The notes beneath the pieces are model-generated. The model did not search any database and had not been told where the DNA came from. It saw only the letters and a program-made list of their open reading frames with translations. A program made the translations under genes and the position numbers. From contig NZ_JAAZWE010000002.1 in NCBI RefSeq assembly GCF_013185185.1, positions 933,595 to 997,594 of the forward strand: a DNA stretch of 64,000 nt, in the 5' to 3' direction. Below are positions 54,473 through 62,341 of the stretch, one piece after another. Positions within the stretch are counted from its first letter, which is position 1, and each line of letters opens with the position of its first letter. This DNA comes from Saccharibacillus endophyticus (lineage in GTDB: Bacteria > Bacillota > Bacilli > Paenibacillales > Paenibacillaceae).

Positions 54473-55003
54473 ATGAAAAACGCATGGAGAAAGAAAACAA
54501 CCGCTTTGGCAACGACTAGCTTGCTGGCCGCCGCGATCGCCGTCCCGGTATCCGCCGCTCCAGCTTCCATATCCGCTTCCGGCTCGGCATCCGCCGTCTC
54601 GGCAGCCGCTTCATCCAAAGCCTCGACCGTCGAGAACAGCCTGGTAAACGTCGCCGGCTTCAAAAGTGCTTCGAACTTCAAAGCCTTTTACGCCAACTTG
54701 CAGCGCGCCGTCGCCAAAGGCGACAAAGCCGCAGTAGCCGCGCGCGTCCACTACCCGCTCACCGTATTCATGGATGACGACGATGACGACAACAACAAAA
54801 AACTGGTGATCAAAACCAAAGCCCAGTTCCTGAATAATTACAACCGAATCTTCACCGACGACGTCCGCGAAAACCTGGCCGAAACCTCGTTCTCCGAACT
54901 GCTCGTCAACTGGAAAGGCGCCTCCGTCGACGACGGCGACATCTGGTTCACCCCATCCAAATCCGGCATGCCCGGCATCTCGACCGTAAACGCGGACGAT
55001 TAA
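54473..55003 (+). CDS. Exported protein, NTF2-like fold suspected
   Basis: 176 residues. Signal peptide (AWRKKTTALATTSLLAAAIA ... VSAAP), a Ser/Ala-rich linker (SISASGSASAVSAAASSKAS) and a folded part: FYANLQRAVAKGDKAAVAAR, VHYPLTVFM, an unusual run of six Asp, then IKTKAQFLNNYNRIFTDDVR. The helix-strand order fits NTF2-like proteins. Start ATG after TGGAGGGATTTACG. Function unknown. Confidence 0.75.
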   Translation: MKNAWRKKTTALATTSLLAAAIAVPVSAAPASISASGSASAVSAAASSKASTVENSLVNVAGFKSASNFKAFYANLQRAVAKGDKAAVAARVHYPLTVFMDDDDDDNNKKLVIKTKAQFLNNYNRIFTDDVRENLAETSFSELLVNWKGASVDDGDIWFTPSKSGMPGISTVNADD

Positions 55004-55054
55004 AAAGTTGTGGTTTAAGGTAATAAATGAACTGCATCAAATCCATTGCGCAGC

Positions 55055-55096
55055 AAAAAGCCGATCTCCCAAAAAAGGAGATCGGCTTTCTTTTAT
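55055..55096 (+). terminator. Intrinsic terminator
   Basis: AAAAAGCCGATCTCC pairs with GGAGATCGGCTTTCTTTT. It follows the NTF2-like gene. Confidence 0.8.
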
Positions 55097-55116
55097 AACC
55101 CCTTCATCTGAGCAGC

Positions 55117-55224
55117 AAGCCCAGCGGAGGGAGAAATTCAGGTCAAGACGCCTTTGAACGAGGAAAGCTGAAAGCTTTCTTCGTGAGACAGCGTCTTGAC
55201 CGAATTTCTCCCGCAGCGCCTCCT
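55117..55224. repeat. Dispersed hairpin repeat, copy R4 (minimal form)
   Basis: The shortest copy and the clearest hairpin: GGAGGGAGAAATTC, GGTCAAGACGCC, GAGGAAAGCT against AGCTTTCTTCGTGAGACAGC, GTCTTGACCGAATTTCTCCC. No internal module. It lies just after the terminator of the preceding gene and ends 12 bases before the namA stop. Confidence 0.85.
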
Positions 55225-55235
55225 GAGTAGCGCAA

Positions 55236-56258
55236 TCAGAACCCCCCCGCATACTGTTTAGGCGCAGTAGAAGGCTGACGCAGAATGCTCTCCGCTTCGA
55301 TCGCCCAATACGGATTCCGCAGCATCCCGCGCCCGACTGCGACCAAATCCGCATCTTCGTTGCCCACGACCGCATTCGCCAACACCGCATCGTCCAAACG
55401 GCCGACCGCCATTACCGGAATATCCAGCGTGTCGCGGATCTCGCGAGCGAGCGGAACCTGATAGCCTGCATGCGTGCCCGGTTTGCCGGATGCGCCGATC
55501 GGGCCTTCGCCGCCGGACGAGACATCGAACATGTCCACGCCTTCTTCGCGATAAGCACGAACAAACTCCAGGCTTTCCTTGATTCCGTAACCGCCTTCCA
55601 CATACTCCTTCGCGGAAACGCGCATGATCAACGGCATGTCCGCCGGCATATTGGCGCGAGCGGCGCGAATGATTTCACGGCCGAACAACGTACGATCTTG
55701 ACCGTATTCGTCTTCGCGCTTGTTGGTCAGCGGAGAATGGAATTGATGGATCAAGTAGCCGTGCGCCCCGTGCAGCTCAATCGTATCGAACCCGGCACGA
55801 ACGGCGCGTTCAACGGAACGACCGAATTTGGCGACCATTTCTTTGACTTCTTCGGTAGTCAACGCGCGCGGCGTTTTCCAGCCTTCGTCGAATGCGATCG
55901 CCGACGGCGCGACCGGAACTTCGGCATCTTCGGCTTTGCGTCCGGCATGAGCGATCTGGATTCCGATCTTCGCGCCGTGAGCATGGACGGCGTCGACGAT
56001 TTTTTTCAAAGCCGGGATCTGTTCGTCCGACCACAAGCCCAGATCATTGTCGCTGATCCGACCGTCCGGCTCGACGTCGGTCATCTCCACGATGATCAGG
56101 CCCGTGCCTCCGATGGCGCGGCTGACGTAATGCACATAATGCCAGTCTGTCGCGATTCCGTCTTTCAGGTCGACAGAATATTGGCACATCGGAGGCATGA
56201 CTACGCGGTTTTTCAGTTCCAGGTTTTTCAAACGATACGGGATGAAGAGATTATTCAT
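55236..56258 (-). CDS. namA: NADPH dehydrogenase, old yellow enzyme family
   Basis: 340 residues, YqjM/NamA type. FMN-dependent reduction of enones, nitro-esters and quinone-like compounds. Blocks: FIPYRLKNLELKNRVVMPPM, CQYSVDLKDG (with the flavin-tuning Cys), GIQIAHAGRKAED, FDTIELHGAHGYLIHQFHSP, NKREDEYG, MRVSAKEYVEGGYG and VGRGMLRNPYWAIEAE. The start ATG follows GAGGCGAGTTCTCC. The repeat R5 and a MarR gene lie upstream on the same strand; control of namA by that regulator is plausible, as many MarR-type regulators act on OYE genes. Confidence 0.94.
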   Translation of the reverse strand: MNNLFIPYRLKNLELKNRVVMPPMCQYSVDLKDGIATDWHYVHYVSRAIGGTGLIIVEMTDVEPDGRISDNDLGLWSDEQIPALKKIVDAVHAHGAKIGIQIAHAGRKAEDAEVPVAPSAIAFDEGWKTPRALTTEEVKEMVAKFGRSVERAVRAGFDTIELHGAHGYLIHQFHSPLTNKREDEYGQDRTLFGREIIRAARANMPADMPLIMRVSAKEYVEGGYGIKESLEFVRAYREEGVDMFDVSSGGEGPIGASGKPGTHAGYQVPLAREIRDTLDIPVMAVGRLDDAVLANAVVGNEDADLVAVGRGMLRNPYWAIEAESILRQPSTAPKQYAGGF

Positions 56259-56355
56259 GGAGAACTCGCCTCGGTTTCTTTTGGATTAAATAAAATGCAT
56301 GCGCCTGCATGTATATTAGCATTTAGTTTTTCGTGTTGTCAACTCAAAGGGAGGT

Positions 56356-56516
56356 CCTATTCGGGGAGAATCGGCAGGGCGGCTGCGGGAAAAATTGCAA
56401 GCATAAGCTTCCGAAGTGCATTTCTTCGAAATGCTTCACAAGACGCTGTCTCACGCAGAAAGCTTTCCTCGTTCAAAGGCGTCTTTCACTGAATTTCTCC
56501 CTTCGCCTAGCTTCGC
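56356..56516. repeat. Dispersed hairpin repeat, copy R5
   Basis: Starts CCTATTCGGG (as R2) and GGCTGCGGGA. Carries GCATAAGCTTCCGAAGTGCA and TTTCTTCGAAATGCTTC (reverse of the R3/R7 module), then AAGACGCTGTCTCACGCAGA and ends CACTGAATTTCTCCCTTCG. Confidence 0.85.
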
Positions 56517-56535
56517 TGTCAGCATTTGGGGGAAG

Positions 56536-56570
56536 TAAAAAAAGAGACCGGTAGGGTTCCGGTCTCTTAA
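56536..56570 (-). terminator. Intrinsic terminator of the MarR gene
   Basis: On the minus strand TAAGAGACCGG pairs with CCGGTCTCTTTTTTTAC. Confidence 0.8.
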
Positions 56571-56576
56571 GTGGTT

Positions 56577-57020
56577 TTATTCGACTGTGCTTGCGGCTCG
56601 GACAAGGAAAGCATTTAGTTCGGGCGGCAGTTCGCCAGGGGTGCTTAGGGATTGAAGAACGGTTTTTACGGCTTCCGTTCCGCGTTTGAGTTTGTCTTCG
56701 CCGAGGGCGGTCATTTCGGTGTAAATCCCGCGGCGGTCGTCTTCGCAGATATGGCGGCGCAGCGCGCCGCATTTGGGCGCTTCCATCCGAAGCACCAACC
56801 GCGACATCGCGCTTTGGCTCAGGCCGACGCGTTCTTGAAGCTGCTGAAGGCGAAGCTTTTTATCCTCGTTCAAGGACAAAAAGTGCAGCACGTAAAACTC
56901 GTTGAGCGACAGGCGGGCCTCTTCGTCAAGAGCTTGTTCCAAACGCTGCGAGATCTTGGCTTGAAGGTTCGCCAGCTCCAACCAATTATTCAAAAGTCCG
57001 TTCGACTCGTTGGCATTCAT
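56577..57020 (-). CDS. MarR-family transcriptional regulator
   Basis: About 147 residues. Winged HTH: LSLNEFYVLHFLSLNEDKKL, LRLQQLQERVGLSQSAMSRL and a wing with CEDDRRGIYTEMTALGEDKL (the conserved DxRR). It has two Cys near the wing (KCGALRRHICEDD), which could make it redox responsive like OhrR/YodB, though that is speculative. The start ATG has AGGTG six bases upstream; a GTG three codons earlier is possible. Upstream of namA on the same strand, separated by a terminator and repeat R5. Confidence 0.87.
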   Translation of the reverse strand: MNANESNGLLNNWLELANLQAKISQRLEQALDEEARLSLNEFYVLHFLSLNEDKKLRLQQLQERVGLSQSAMSRLVLRMEAPKCGALRRHICEDDRRGIYTEMTALGEDKLKRGTEAVKTVLQSLSTPGELPPELNAFLVRAASTVE

Positions 57021-57253
57021 GGGATTCACCTGTTTCTTGGCATAGGATAACTTGGGAGCGCGAGGCGCTCGCGCCCCGGCGTGTTCCTGTATTATATCGC
57101 CTATTTCGATACCTTGCCAGCGATAAGGCGACGGGGCGAGGGAGCGGTACTTTGTTACAAGTGAACGTAGGGGTGCGTAGTGTTCGTAGCTTGTTCCAGG
57201 CTAATGTAAGGTTAAGTTTGACTGAAGCCTACCATTTAAAGTGGGACAAGCTA

Positions 57254-59296
57254 TTAACTCAGCCAATACGAAGTAAACCCGTCCTCGTCCAATCGCCGCA
57301 GCATATACGCGATTTTGCGAGCGCTTTGCGGATAACGGGCGGCGGCCAGCGCTTCTCGGCTGCGCCGTCCGGAGTAGACGCTTTCCGCCGAATCCTCCAA
57401 CTCGCGCCAATCGAACGCTTTTTCCGCTTCGCTTCCGAGGCAATGGCGCAGCAAATCCAGCAGCACTCTTTTGACCAAAAAACGACTTCCCTGAATCCGC
57501 GGCAAAATCTTCTGCATGAGCTGGGCATCGAAGGCTTCCGCGCGGGTCATCAGGCCGAAGCGTTCGTTATAGATCAGGTAAAAGCACACCGCGTCCCGCA
57601 CCCGAAACCCGACATGCGCCTGAATTTCTTCCAGGATGCCGTTGATCCGAGCCAACTCTTCGGCAGTTCGTTCGATCAGCTTGGAGTGGTTCTCCATCGC
57701 GTCCACCAGCTGCAAATAATCGCTGCCCAGCAGATGGCGGTCGGCCGACAGCACTTCCGCTTCTTGTTCGACTTCGGCAAAAAGCTGCGGCAGCCGCATC
57801 AGGTCGATATGATTGAACTCGATCGTTCCGGCGCGGTCGAGCACTTTTTTGCTGAACGGATAGGTCGTCTCGTCCATGTTGACGGTACCGACCACGTACA
57901 CGTTGCCCGGAATGGCCAGATTGCCGTACAACGCCCGATCCTGCACCCGTTCGAGCGAAGCTTCCGGCAGCAGCGGTTGGGTGACGATGCTGCCGACTTG
58001 AGATACATCCAGTGCGCCGTCTCTTTCTTGTAAAACGTACCGCCGACGCGTCTCCATCAGGCTGAGTACATCGCTGAAGTAATGCTCGACGCGCGCCAGA
58101 TTCATCTCGTCCAGCACGATAAAATACGGGTACTCCGCATTTTCCGGGCGCGAGGCTTCTTTGAGCGCCAGCGTCAGCGGACCGGGCTTGAACGCGCCGG
58201 ACAGGTCTTTGTAGCCGATCAGGTCGGCCGGATCGTTCCAGTCGGGCCGCACCGGAATCAGCGTGAAGCGGCCGTTGTCCGGCGTCGAACCGAGCGCTTC
58301 GGCGAACAGGCGCGCAAGCTGCGTTTTTCCCGTGCCGGAGATGCCTGCGAGGATGACGAACGGACGGGTTTTGAGCGACAAATAAAAATGCTCCACCAGT
58401 CCGTCCGGAAACGAAAAGCCGCGCTGCCGAATGTAGGCGGATACGCCTGCGATAGCGCCTCGAACCTCTTTGTCGGGAATATGCGGCAAAGGCCGAGGAA
58501 CAGGAATCGCGTTCAAAGTCGAAGCTTCGGCCGCTTCACCCTCTGCCTTTTCCCCTTCAACCGAATATTCGGCCCCGGCTTCCGCGATATGAAAATGAGC
58601 CCGGCTCAACTCGCGTCCGCCGAGCGTTCGCAGTTCGATCCGGTAAGTGAACGGCGTATCCGTCTCGTAGATATACAGATACTCCGCTCGTTCTTCCCGC
58701 GGCAAATAAGCATCCGGCGTATCGAAAGGATTCCGCACGGCCGCGATCTCGACCGATCCGCGCGGCGGAATCCGGCGTGCACCGGACGAACCGCCGCGTT
58801 CTGCGGAACCGGAAGAGTTTTCAGTCGAAGCCGAAGATCGAGCGGACGCGTTGTCGACTGCCGTCTGCTGAGTTGTATGTTCCGCAGACGAGCCCGTTTC
58901 CTTCCCGTCGCCGTCTCCTCCCTGCTGCCTCGCAAATCGAGCGGCCCACTCCTCCACTTCCCGATAGGTCATTTGAAAAGCGGACCGCAAAAAATCTTTG
59001 AATTCTTTATTGGAATCGTAACGAATCTCTAATGAAGACTTCCCGCTCGGCACGGCAATTCGCCAATGCTCCAGTCTTGCTTCGTAAGTGGCAATCGTAT
59101 CTCCGCTTTGGTGCAGCAGACGAACCGGACGGCTTTCTCCGACCGCGGGCAGCGAGCCTCCTTCTTCCGCAAAATCCGCACGAAAGTCCGGAGGAATCTC
59201 GAAGCCGTGCCCGAACAGAAATCCATCCACTTGTTTGCGCGCGATCAGGCCGGGGATGCGATCGTCTTTCCACCAGCTTCCGTTTTGTTTAATCAT
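57254..59296 (-). CDS. McrB-like AAA+ NTPase
   Basis: 680 residues. An N-terminal domain (~1-115, GLIARKQVDGFLFGHGFEIP ... LEIRYDSNKEFKDFLRSA) of unassigned fold, a Ser/Ala/Gly-rich linker (~120-165), a middle region, then an AAA+ domain of McrB type: FVILAGISGTGKTQLARLFA (Walker A), FIVLDEMNLARVEHYFSDVL (Walker B with the McrB-type MNLxRVE), VVGTVNMDETTYPFSKKVLD and RAGTIEFNHIDL (Arg finger). The MNLxRVE and VGTVNMDE motifs are McrB-clade traits. Such proteins drive a partner nuclease; the DUF2357 nuclease at 47840-49720 is the probable partner but is not adjacent. ATG after GGAGGAGCCTC. Confidence 0.87.
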   Translation of the reverse strand: MIKQNGSWWKDDRIPGLIARKQVDGFLFGHGFEIPPDFRADFAEEGGSLPAVGESRPVRLLHQSGDTIATYEARLEHWRIAVPSGKSSLEIRYDSNKEFKDFLRSAFQMTYREVEEWAARFARQQGGDGDGKETGSSAEHTTQQTAVDNASARSSASTENSSGSAERGGSSGARRIPPRGSVEIAAVRNPFDTPDAYLPREERAEYLYIYETDTPFTYRIELRTLGGRELSRAHFHIAEAGAEYSVEGEKAEGEAAEASTLNAIPVPRPLPHIPDKEVRGAIAGVSAYIRQRGFSFPDGLVEHFYLSLKTRPFVILAGISGTGKTQLARLFAEALGSTPDNGRFTLIPVRPDWNDPADLIGYKDLSGAFKPGPLTLALKEASRPENAEYPYFIVLDEMNLARVEHYFSDVLSLMETRRRYVLQERDGALDVSQVGSIVTQPLLPEASLERVQDRALYGNLAIPGNVYVVGTVNMDETTYPFSKKVLDRAGTIEFNHIDLMRLPQLFAEVEQEAEVLSADRHLLGSDYLQLVDAMENHSKLIERTAEELARINGILEEIQAHVGFRVRDAVCFYLIYNERFGLMTRAEAFDAQLMQKILPRIQGSRFLVKRVLLDLLRHCLGSEAEKAFDWRELEDSAESVYSGRRSREALAAARYPQSARKIAYMLRRLDEDGFTSYWLS

Positions 59297-59437
59297 GAGG
59301 CTCCTCCGTTACCGATTGTCGGGTCGAAACCCGAAGGTCTTTTCTATAACCCGTATTATATACAAAATGACCCCCAAAAAGCTGTATACGCAACAAGCAT
59401 TATAGAAGTTATACCCAAACGGCAGCGGCGAACCGAC

Positions 59438-60595
59438 TCAGGACGATCGCGAATTCCGGAACGGACCGTAGGACAGCTTGCGCCATAACAACTCCAGCGG
59501 CCCCGCCTGCCACCTGCGCACAAACAGGTTGGCGGCGATGGCGATCAATACGGCAATGACGACGAACATGCCGAGCGTCAGCCACACGCTGTAGCGTTCG
59601 CCCAGTCCCAATCCCCAGCCGTAGAAAAAGACCGACGCCAGAACGTTTTGCAGCACGTAGCAGCTGAGCGCCGCTTTTCCGATATCCGCAAAACGGTCGT
59701 TGAGACCGCGCAGTTGTTTCTTTTCCGCCAGCCAGCCCAGCAATCCGATATAGCCGACCGACAGCAGCGGAGCGAAAATATAACGCAGGGCCAGATCCAG
59801 ATAGCCGCCTGCGAACAACGGAACGATATTGAGCACAAGCGCGATCGGCAGCACGACTTTGAGCAGCATGCCGCGCGTCCGGCGTCCTTTGTCGGTGTTT
59901 TGGAACGCCTCGCCGCGCAGCAGCTTGATCCCGCCGATATACAGCCCGATATTCATCAGACCGATCATCACGCCTTCGGCCCGCAGCGAAAGGAAATTGT
60001 TCAGGCGATACAAGATTTGCTGCATATAGCTGCCGTCTGCGTAAAGAACTTTCGTTTCCTGACCGAGCGCCAATAACTCCTTTTGAAAACCGGCATCCTG
60101 CATGATCCAGCCGAGTCCGAGCGACAGCGGCAGCATCAGAAGAGCGTGCAGCGAGAGGCAGACGATCATGATGACGGTAAGCTTACGTTCGGATAATCCG
60201 ATCAGCATCGCCACGATCATGCCGGTTACGGCATAGCTCATCAGCACGTCGTATTCGAACACGAACACGTAATGCAGCAGGCCGTCGAGCAGAAGCAGCA
60301 GCATCGTCCACAGGATGAATCGCCGCCAGGGCATCCCGGTGCGCTGAGCTTTACGGTAGCGCATTTCCAGGCCGACGCCGAACAGAATGGTCAGCAGGCC
60401 GAGCATTTTGCCGTTGACGAAAACGGACTGAAGCGCGGTCACGATGCCTTCGGCCGATGCGCTCCAGTCGGTCAGGTCGAGGAAGGTCGTGAGGTCCGAA
60501 TAGGTGGCGAACAGCCAGATGTTGGTGCCCAGCGTGCCGAGAATCGCGAAGCCGCGCAGGATGTCGAGTAGTTCGATGCGTTTTGAGTTTTGCAT
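59438..60595 (-). CDS. DUF418-family membrane protein
   Basis: 385 residues with about ten membrane helices. Starts RIELLDILRGFAILGTLGTN, a DUF418/YeiB-like hallmark (LDxLRGxAxxG), and ends with the C-terminal FVRRWQAGPLELLWRKLSYG, the family's conserved PxE-W-R motif. Acyltransferase-like membrane topology; function unknown. Start ATG after AAAAAAGGAGGCATC. On the same strand as the McrB-like gene, 141 bases upstream, so they could be co-transcribed. Confidence 0.9.
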   Translation of the reverse strand: MQNSKRIELLDILRGFAILGTLGTNIWLFATYSDLTTFLDLTDWSASAEGIVTALQSVFVNGKMLGLLTILFGVGLEMRYRKAQRTGMPWRRFILWTMLLLLLDGLLHYVFVFEYDVLMSYAVTGMIVAMLIGLSERKLTVIMIVCLSLHALLMLPLSLGLGWIMQDAGFQKELLALGQETKVLYADGSYMQQILYRLNNFLSLRAEGVMIGLMNIGLYIGGIKLLRGEAFQNTDKGRRTRGMLLKVVLPIALVLNIVPLFAGGYLDLALRYIFAPLLSVGYIGLLGWLAEKKQLRGLNDRFADIGKAALSCYVLQNVLASVFFYGWGLGLGERYSVWLTLGMFVVIAVLIAIAANLFVRRWQAGPLELLWRKLSYGPFRNSRSS

Positions 60596-60660
60596 GATGC
60601 CTCCTTTTTTAATACGAATGTGTTATAAAAGGATTGTACGGGAGTTGTTGTCAACGTGCA

Positions 60661-60815
60661 AGGGGAGGCGCTGCGGGAGAAATTCGTTCAAGTCGCTGTC
60701 TCACGCAGAAAACTTTCAGTTTTCCGCGTTCAAAGGCCAACGTGCTGTCGGACGTTACCGCAGGCTTTCTTCGAAATCCTGTATTTCACTGAATTTCTCC
60801 CTTCGCTTACCGCTT
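60661..60815. repeat. Dispersed hairpin repeat, copy R6
   Basis: GGCGCTGCGGGAGAAATTCG, TCAAGTCGCTGTCTCACGCA, then GCTGTCGGACGTTACCGCAG and TTTCTTCGAAATCCTGTATT (reverse of the R1/R3 module), ending CACTGAATTTCTCCCTTCGC. Confidence 0.85.
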
Positions 60816-60836
60816 GCATGGAGGGGGTTAAAAAGC

Positions 60837-60874
60837 ATTGAACCGCCCTTTGGGAAGGGCGGTTCAATTTTTTA
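60837..60874. terminator. Strong hairpin, probable terminator
   Basis: ATTGAACCGCCCTT pairs with AAGGGCGGTTCAATTTTTT across TGGG. The minus strand also has TTTTT after GC. It could end minus-strand read-through from the ABC-transporter operon. Confidence 0.65.
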
Positions 60875-60901
60875 GATATGACTGCTGCTTGCTGCTTGAT
60901 T

Positions 60902-61038
60902 AATGTTGACGTTTCGTTCAAATGTTTCAGAGAAAAGAGGTATTATGACGTTTTTCGAGCAAAAATGTGAGCGTAATGTCAGCATTTTTGCTCAGAAAAC
61001 AGGATTGGAGCACTATTTGCTGACATCGCGTCAACATT
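60902..61038. other. Nested inverted repeats in a gene-free interval
   Basis: Outer arms AATGTTGACG (60902-60911) and CGTCAACATT (61029-61038); inner hairpin GAGCAAAAATG (60957-60967) with CATTTTTGCTC (60983-60993). No open frame here has a ribosome site. It could be a structured RNA or regulatory DNA; unknown. Confidence 0.4.
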
Positions 61039-61183
61039 TGATATTGGGATGGAGGCAATCGGCTGTTGACTTCAAGCGAGGTCGACTTACAGATCGATTA
61101 AGCTGACCTCTGCCCTTGTGACTCGAGTCTGCATAGCTATTGTAAGACGTTGACTAGAGAACTTTAAAAAAACGCTCTACGTG

Positions 61184-61414
61184 TCGAGAAAATCCAACGT
61201 AACTGGAAGCGAGAAGACGGAGAGAGAAATTCAGTGAAGGAATGAAATGTTCGCCTTTGAAATCGGGAAAATACAAATAAAAGTTCAATCCTATTTTCCC
61301 GGTTTCAACACGCGACCTGAAGCATTTCGAAGAAATGCACTTCGGAAGCTTATGCTGACAATTTCTCTCGGAGTCTTCTCGCTTCCCCCACCAACGAAAC
61401 TTTCGAGAAGATCC
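61184..61414. repeat. Dispersed hairpin repeat, copy R7 (long form)
   Basis: Outer arms AATCCAACGTAACTGGAAGC, GAGAAGACGGAGAGAGAAATTC and CTCTCGGAGTCTTCTCGCTTCC; inner module GCATTTCGAAGAAATGCACT as in R3. It differs from R3 mainly in the central piece. It ends 9 bases before the dppC stop. Confidence 0.85.
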
Positions 61415-61422
61415 TGAATCGT

Positions 61423-62331
61423 TTATCTCCCCTTCATCTTCGGATCGAACGTGTCTCGCAGGCCGTCGCCCATCAGGTTGAAGCCGAGCGAGGTCAGCAG
61501 GATACACAAGCCCGGGAAGATAACGGTCCACGGGGCGGTTTGGATGAATTGTCGGGAATCGGACAGCATTTTGCCCCATTCGGGATCGGGCGGTTGGGCG
61601 CCGAGACCGAGGAAGCCCAGGCCGGCTGCCTCGATGATCGCGGTGGCGACGCCGAGTGTGCCCTGCACGATGATCGGGGTCAAGCTGTTGGGCAGGATGT
61701 GCTTGAACAGGATGCGGCCGTCGTTGGCTCCCAAAGCGCGGGCGGCGGTGATGAATTCCTCCTGCCGCAGCGATAGAACGCGGGAGCGGACCAAGCGGCC
61801 GTAGGTCGGGACGTTGACGATCGCGATCGCGTACAACGCGTTTTGCAGCGAAGGGCCGAGAATCGCGACGATCGCGATCGCCAGCAGGATGCCGGGGAAC
61901 GCGAGCAGGATATCGAACACGCGCGAGATAAGCATGTCTACCCATTTGCCGTAAAAGCCCGCGATAATCCCGAGCAGCGTGCCGATCACGATCGAGCCGA
62001 CGACGGAGAGCAGGCCGACCCAGAGCGAGATGCGCGCGCCGTAGATCACGCGGCTGAAGATATCGCGGCCGAGGTCGTCGGTGCCGAACCAGTGCTCGCC
62101 GGACGGCGGCTTGAGCCGGTCGGACAGCACTTGCGCTTTGTAATCGAACGGCGCGATTAACGGTGCGACCAAAGCCAGCAGGACGAAGAAGATCACCAGG
62201 CACAGACCGACCAGCGCCGTTTTGTTTTTCGCGAACGATCGGGCCGCATCCCGCCAGGGGCCATGCTGCACGTTACTCTGTTTGGAGTCGGCGTTCGGCC
62301 GGACGTCGGCCTTCAAGAATGCGTCGCTCAT
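61423..62331 (-). CDS. Oligo/dipeptide ABC transporter permease, DppC/OppC type
   Basis: 302 residues with an N-terminal cytoplasmic tail and six membrane helices. Conserved EAA-type loop (TAARALGANDGRILFKHILP), HWFGTDDLGRDIFSRVIYGA and the C-terminal GDGLRDTFDPKMKGR, which are DppC/OppC traits. Forms the membrane channel with the DppB-like protein encoded 11 bases upstream. Substrate could be peptides or oligosaccharides. Start ATG after AGGGGGACTCAC. Last gene before repeat R7; no ATPase gene follows on this side. Confidence 0.92.
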   Translation of the reverse strand: MSDAFLKADVRPNADSKQSNVQHGPWRDAARSFAKNKTALVGLCLVIFFVLLALVAPLIAPFDYKAQVLSDRLKPPSGEHWFGTDDLGRDIFSRVIYGARISLWVGLLSVVGSIVIGTLLGIIAGFYGKWVDMLISRVFDILLAFPGILLAIAIVAILGPSLQNALYAIAIVNVPTYGRLVRSRVLSLRQEEFITAARALGANDGRILFKHILPNSLTPIIVQGTLGVATAIIEAAGLGFLGLGAQPPDPEWGKMLSDSRQFIQTAPWTVIFPGLCILLTSLGFNLMGDGLRDTFDPKMKGR

Positions 62332-62341
62332 GTGAGTCCCC

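Noticed and set aside
57254-59296. MoxR-type chaperone instead of McrB
   Set aside because: The MNLARVE Walker-B extension and VGTVNMDE block are McrB-clade features, and no VWA-domain partner gene is adjacent as in MoxR loci.
61154-62203. A 349-codon open frame over repeat R7 and the dppC-like gene
   Set aside because: It is a different frame of the permease gene, Arg/Pro-rich, without membrane helices or a ribosome site; its tail is the repeat.
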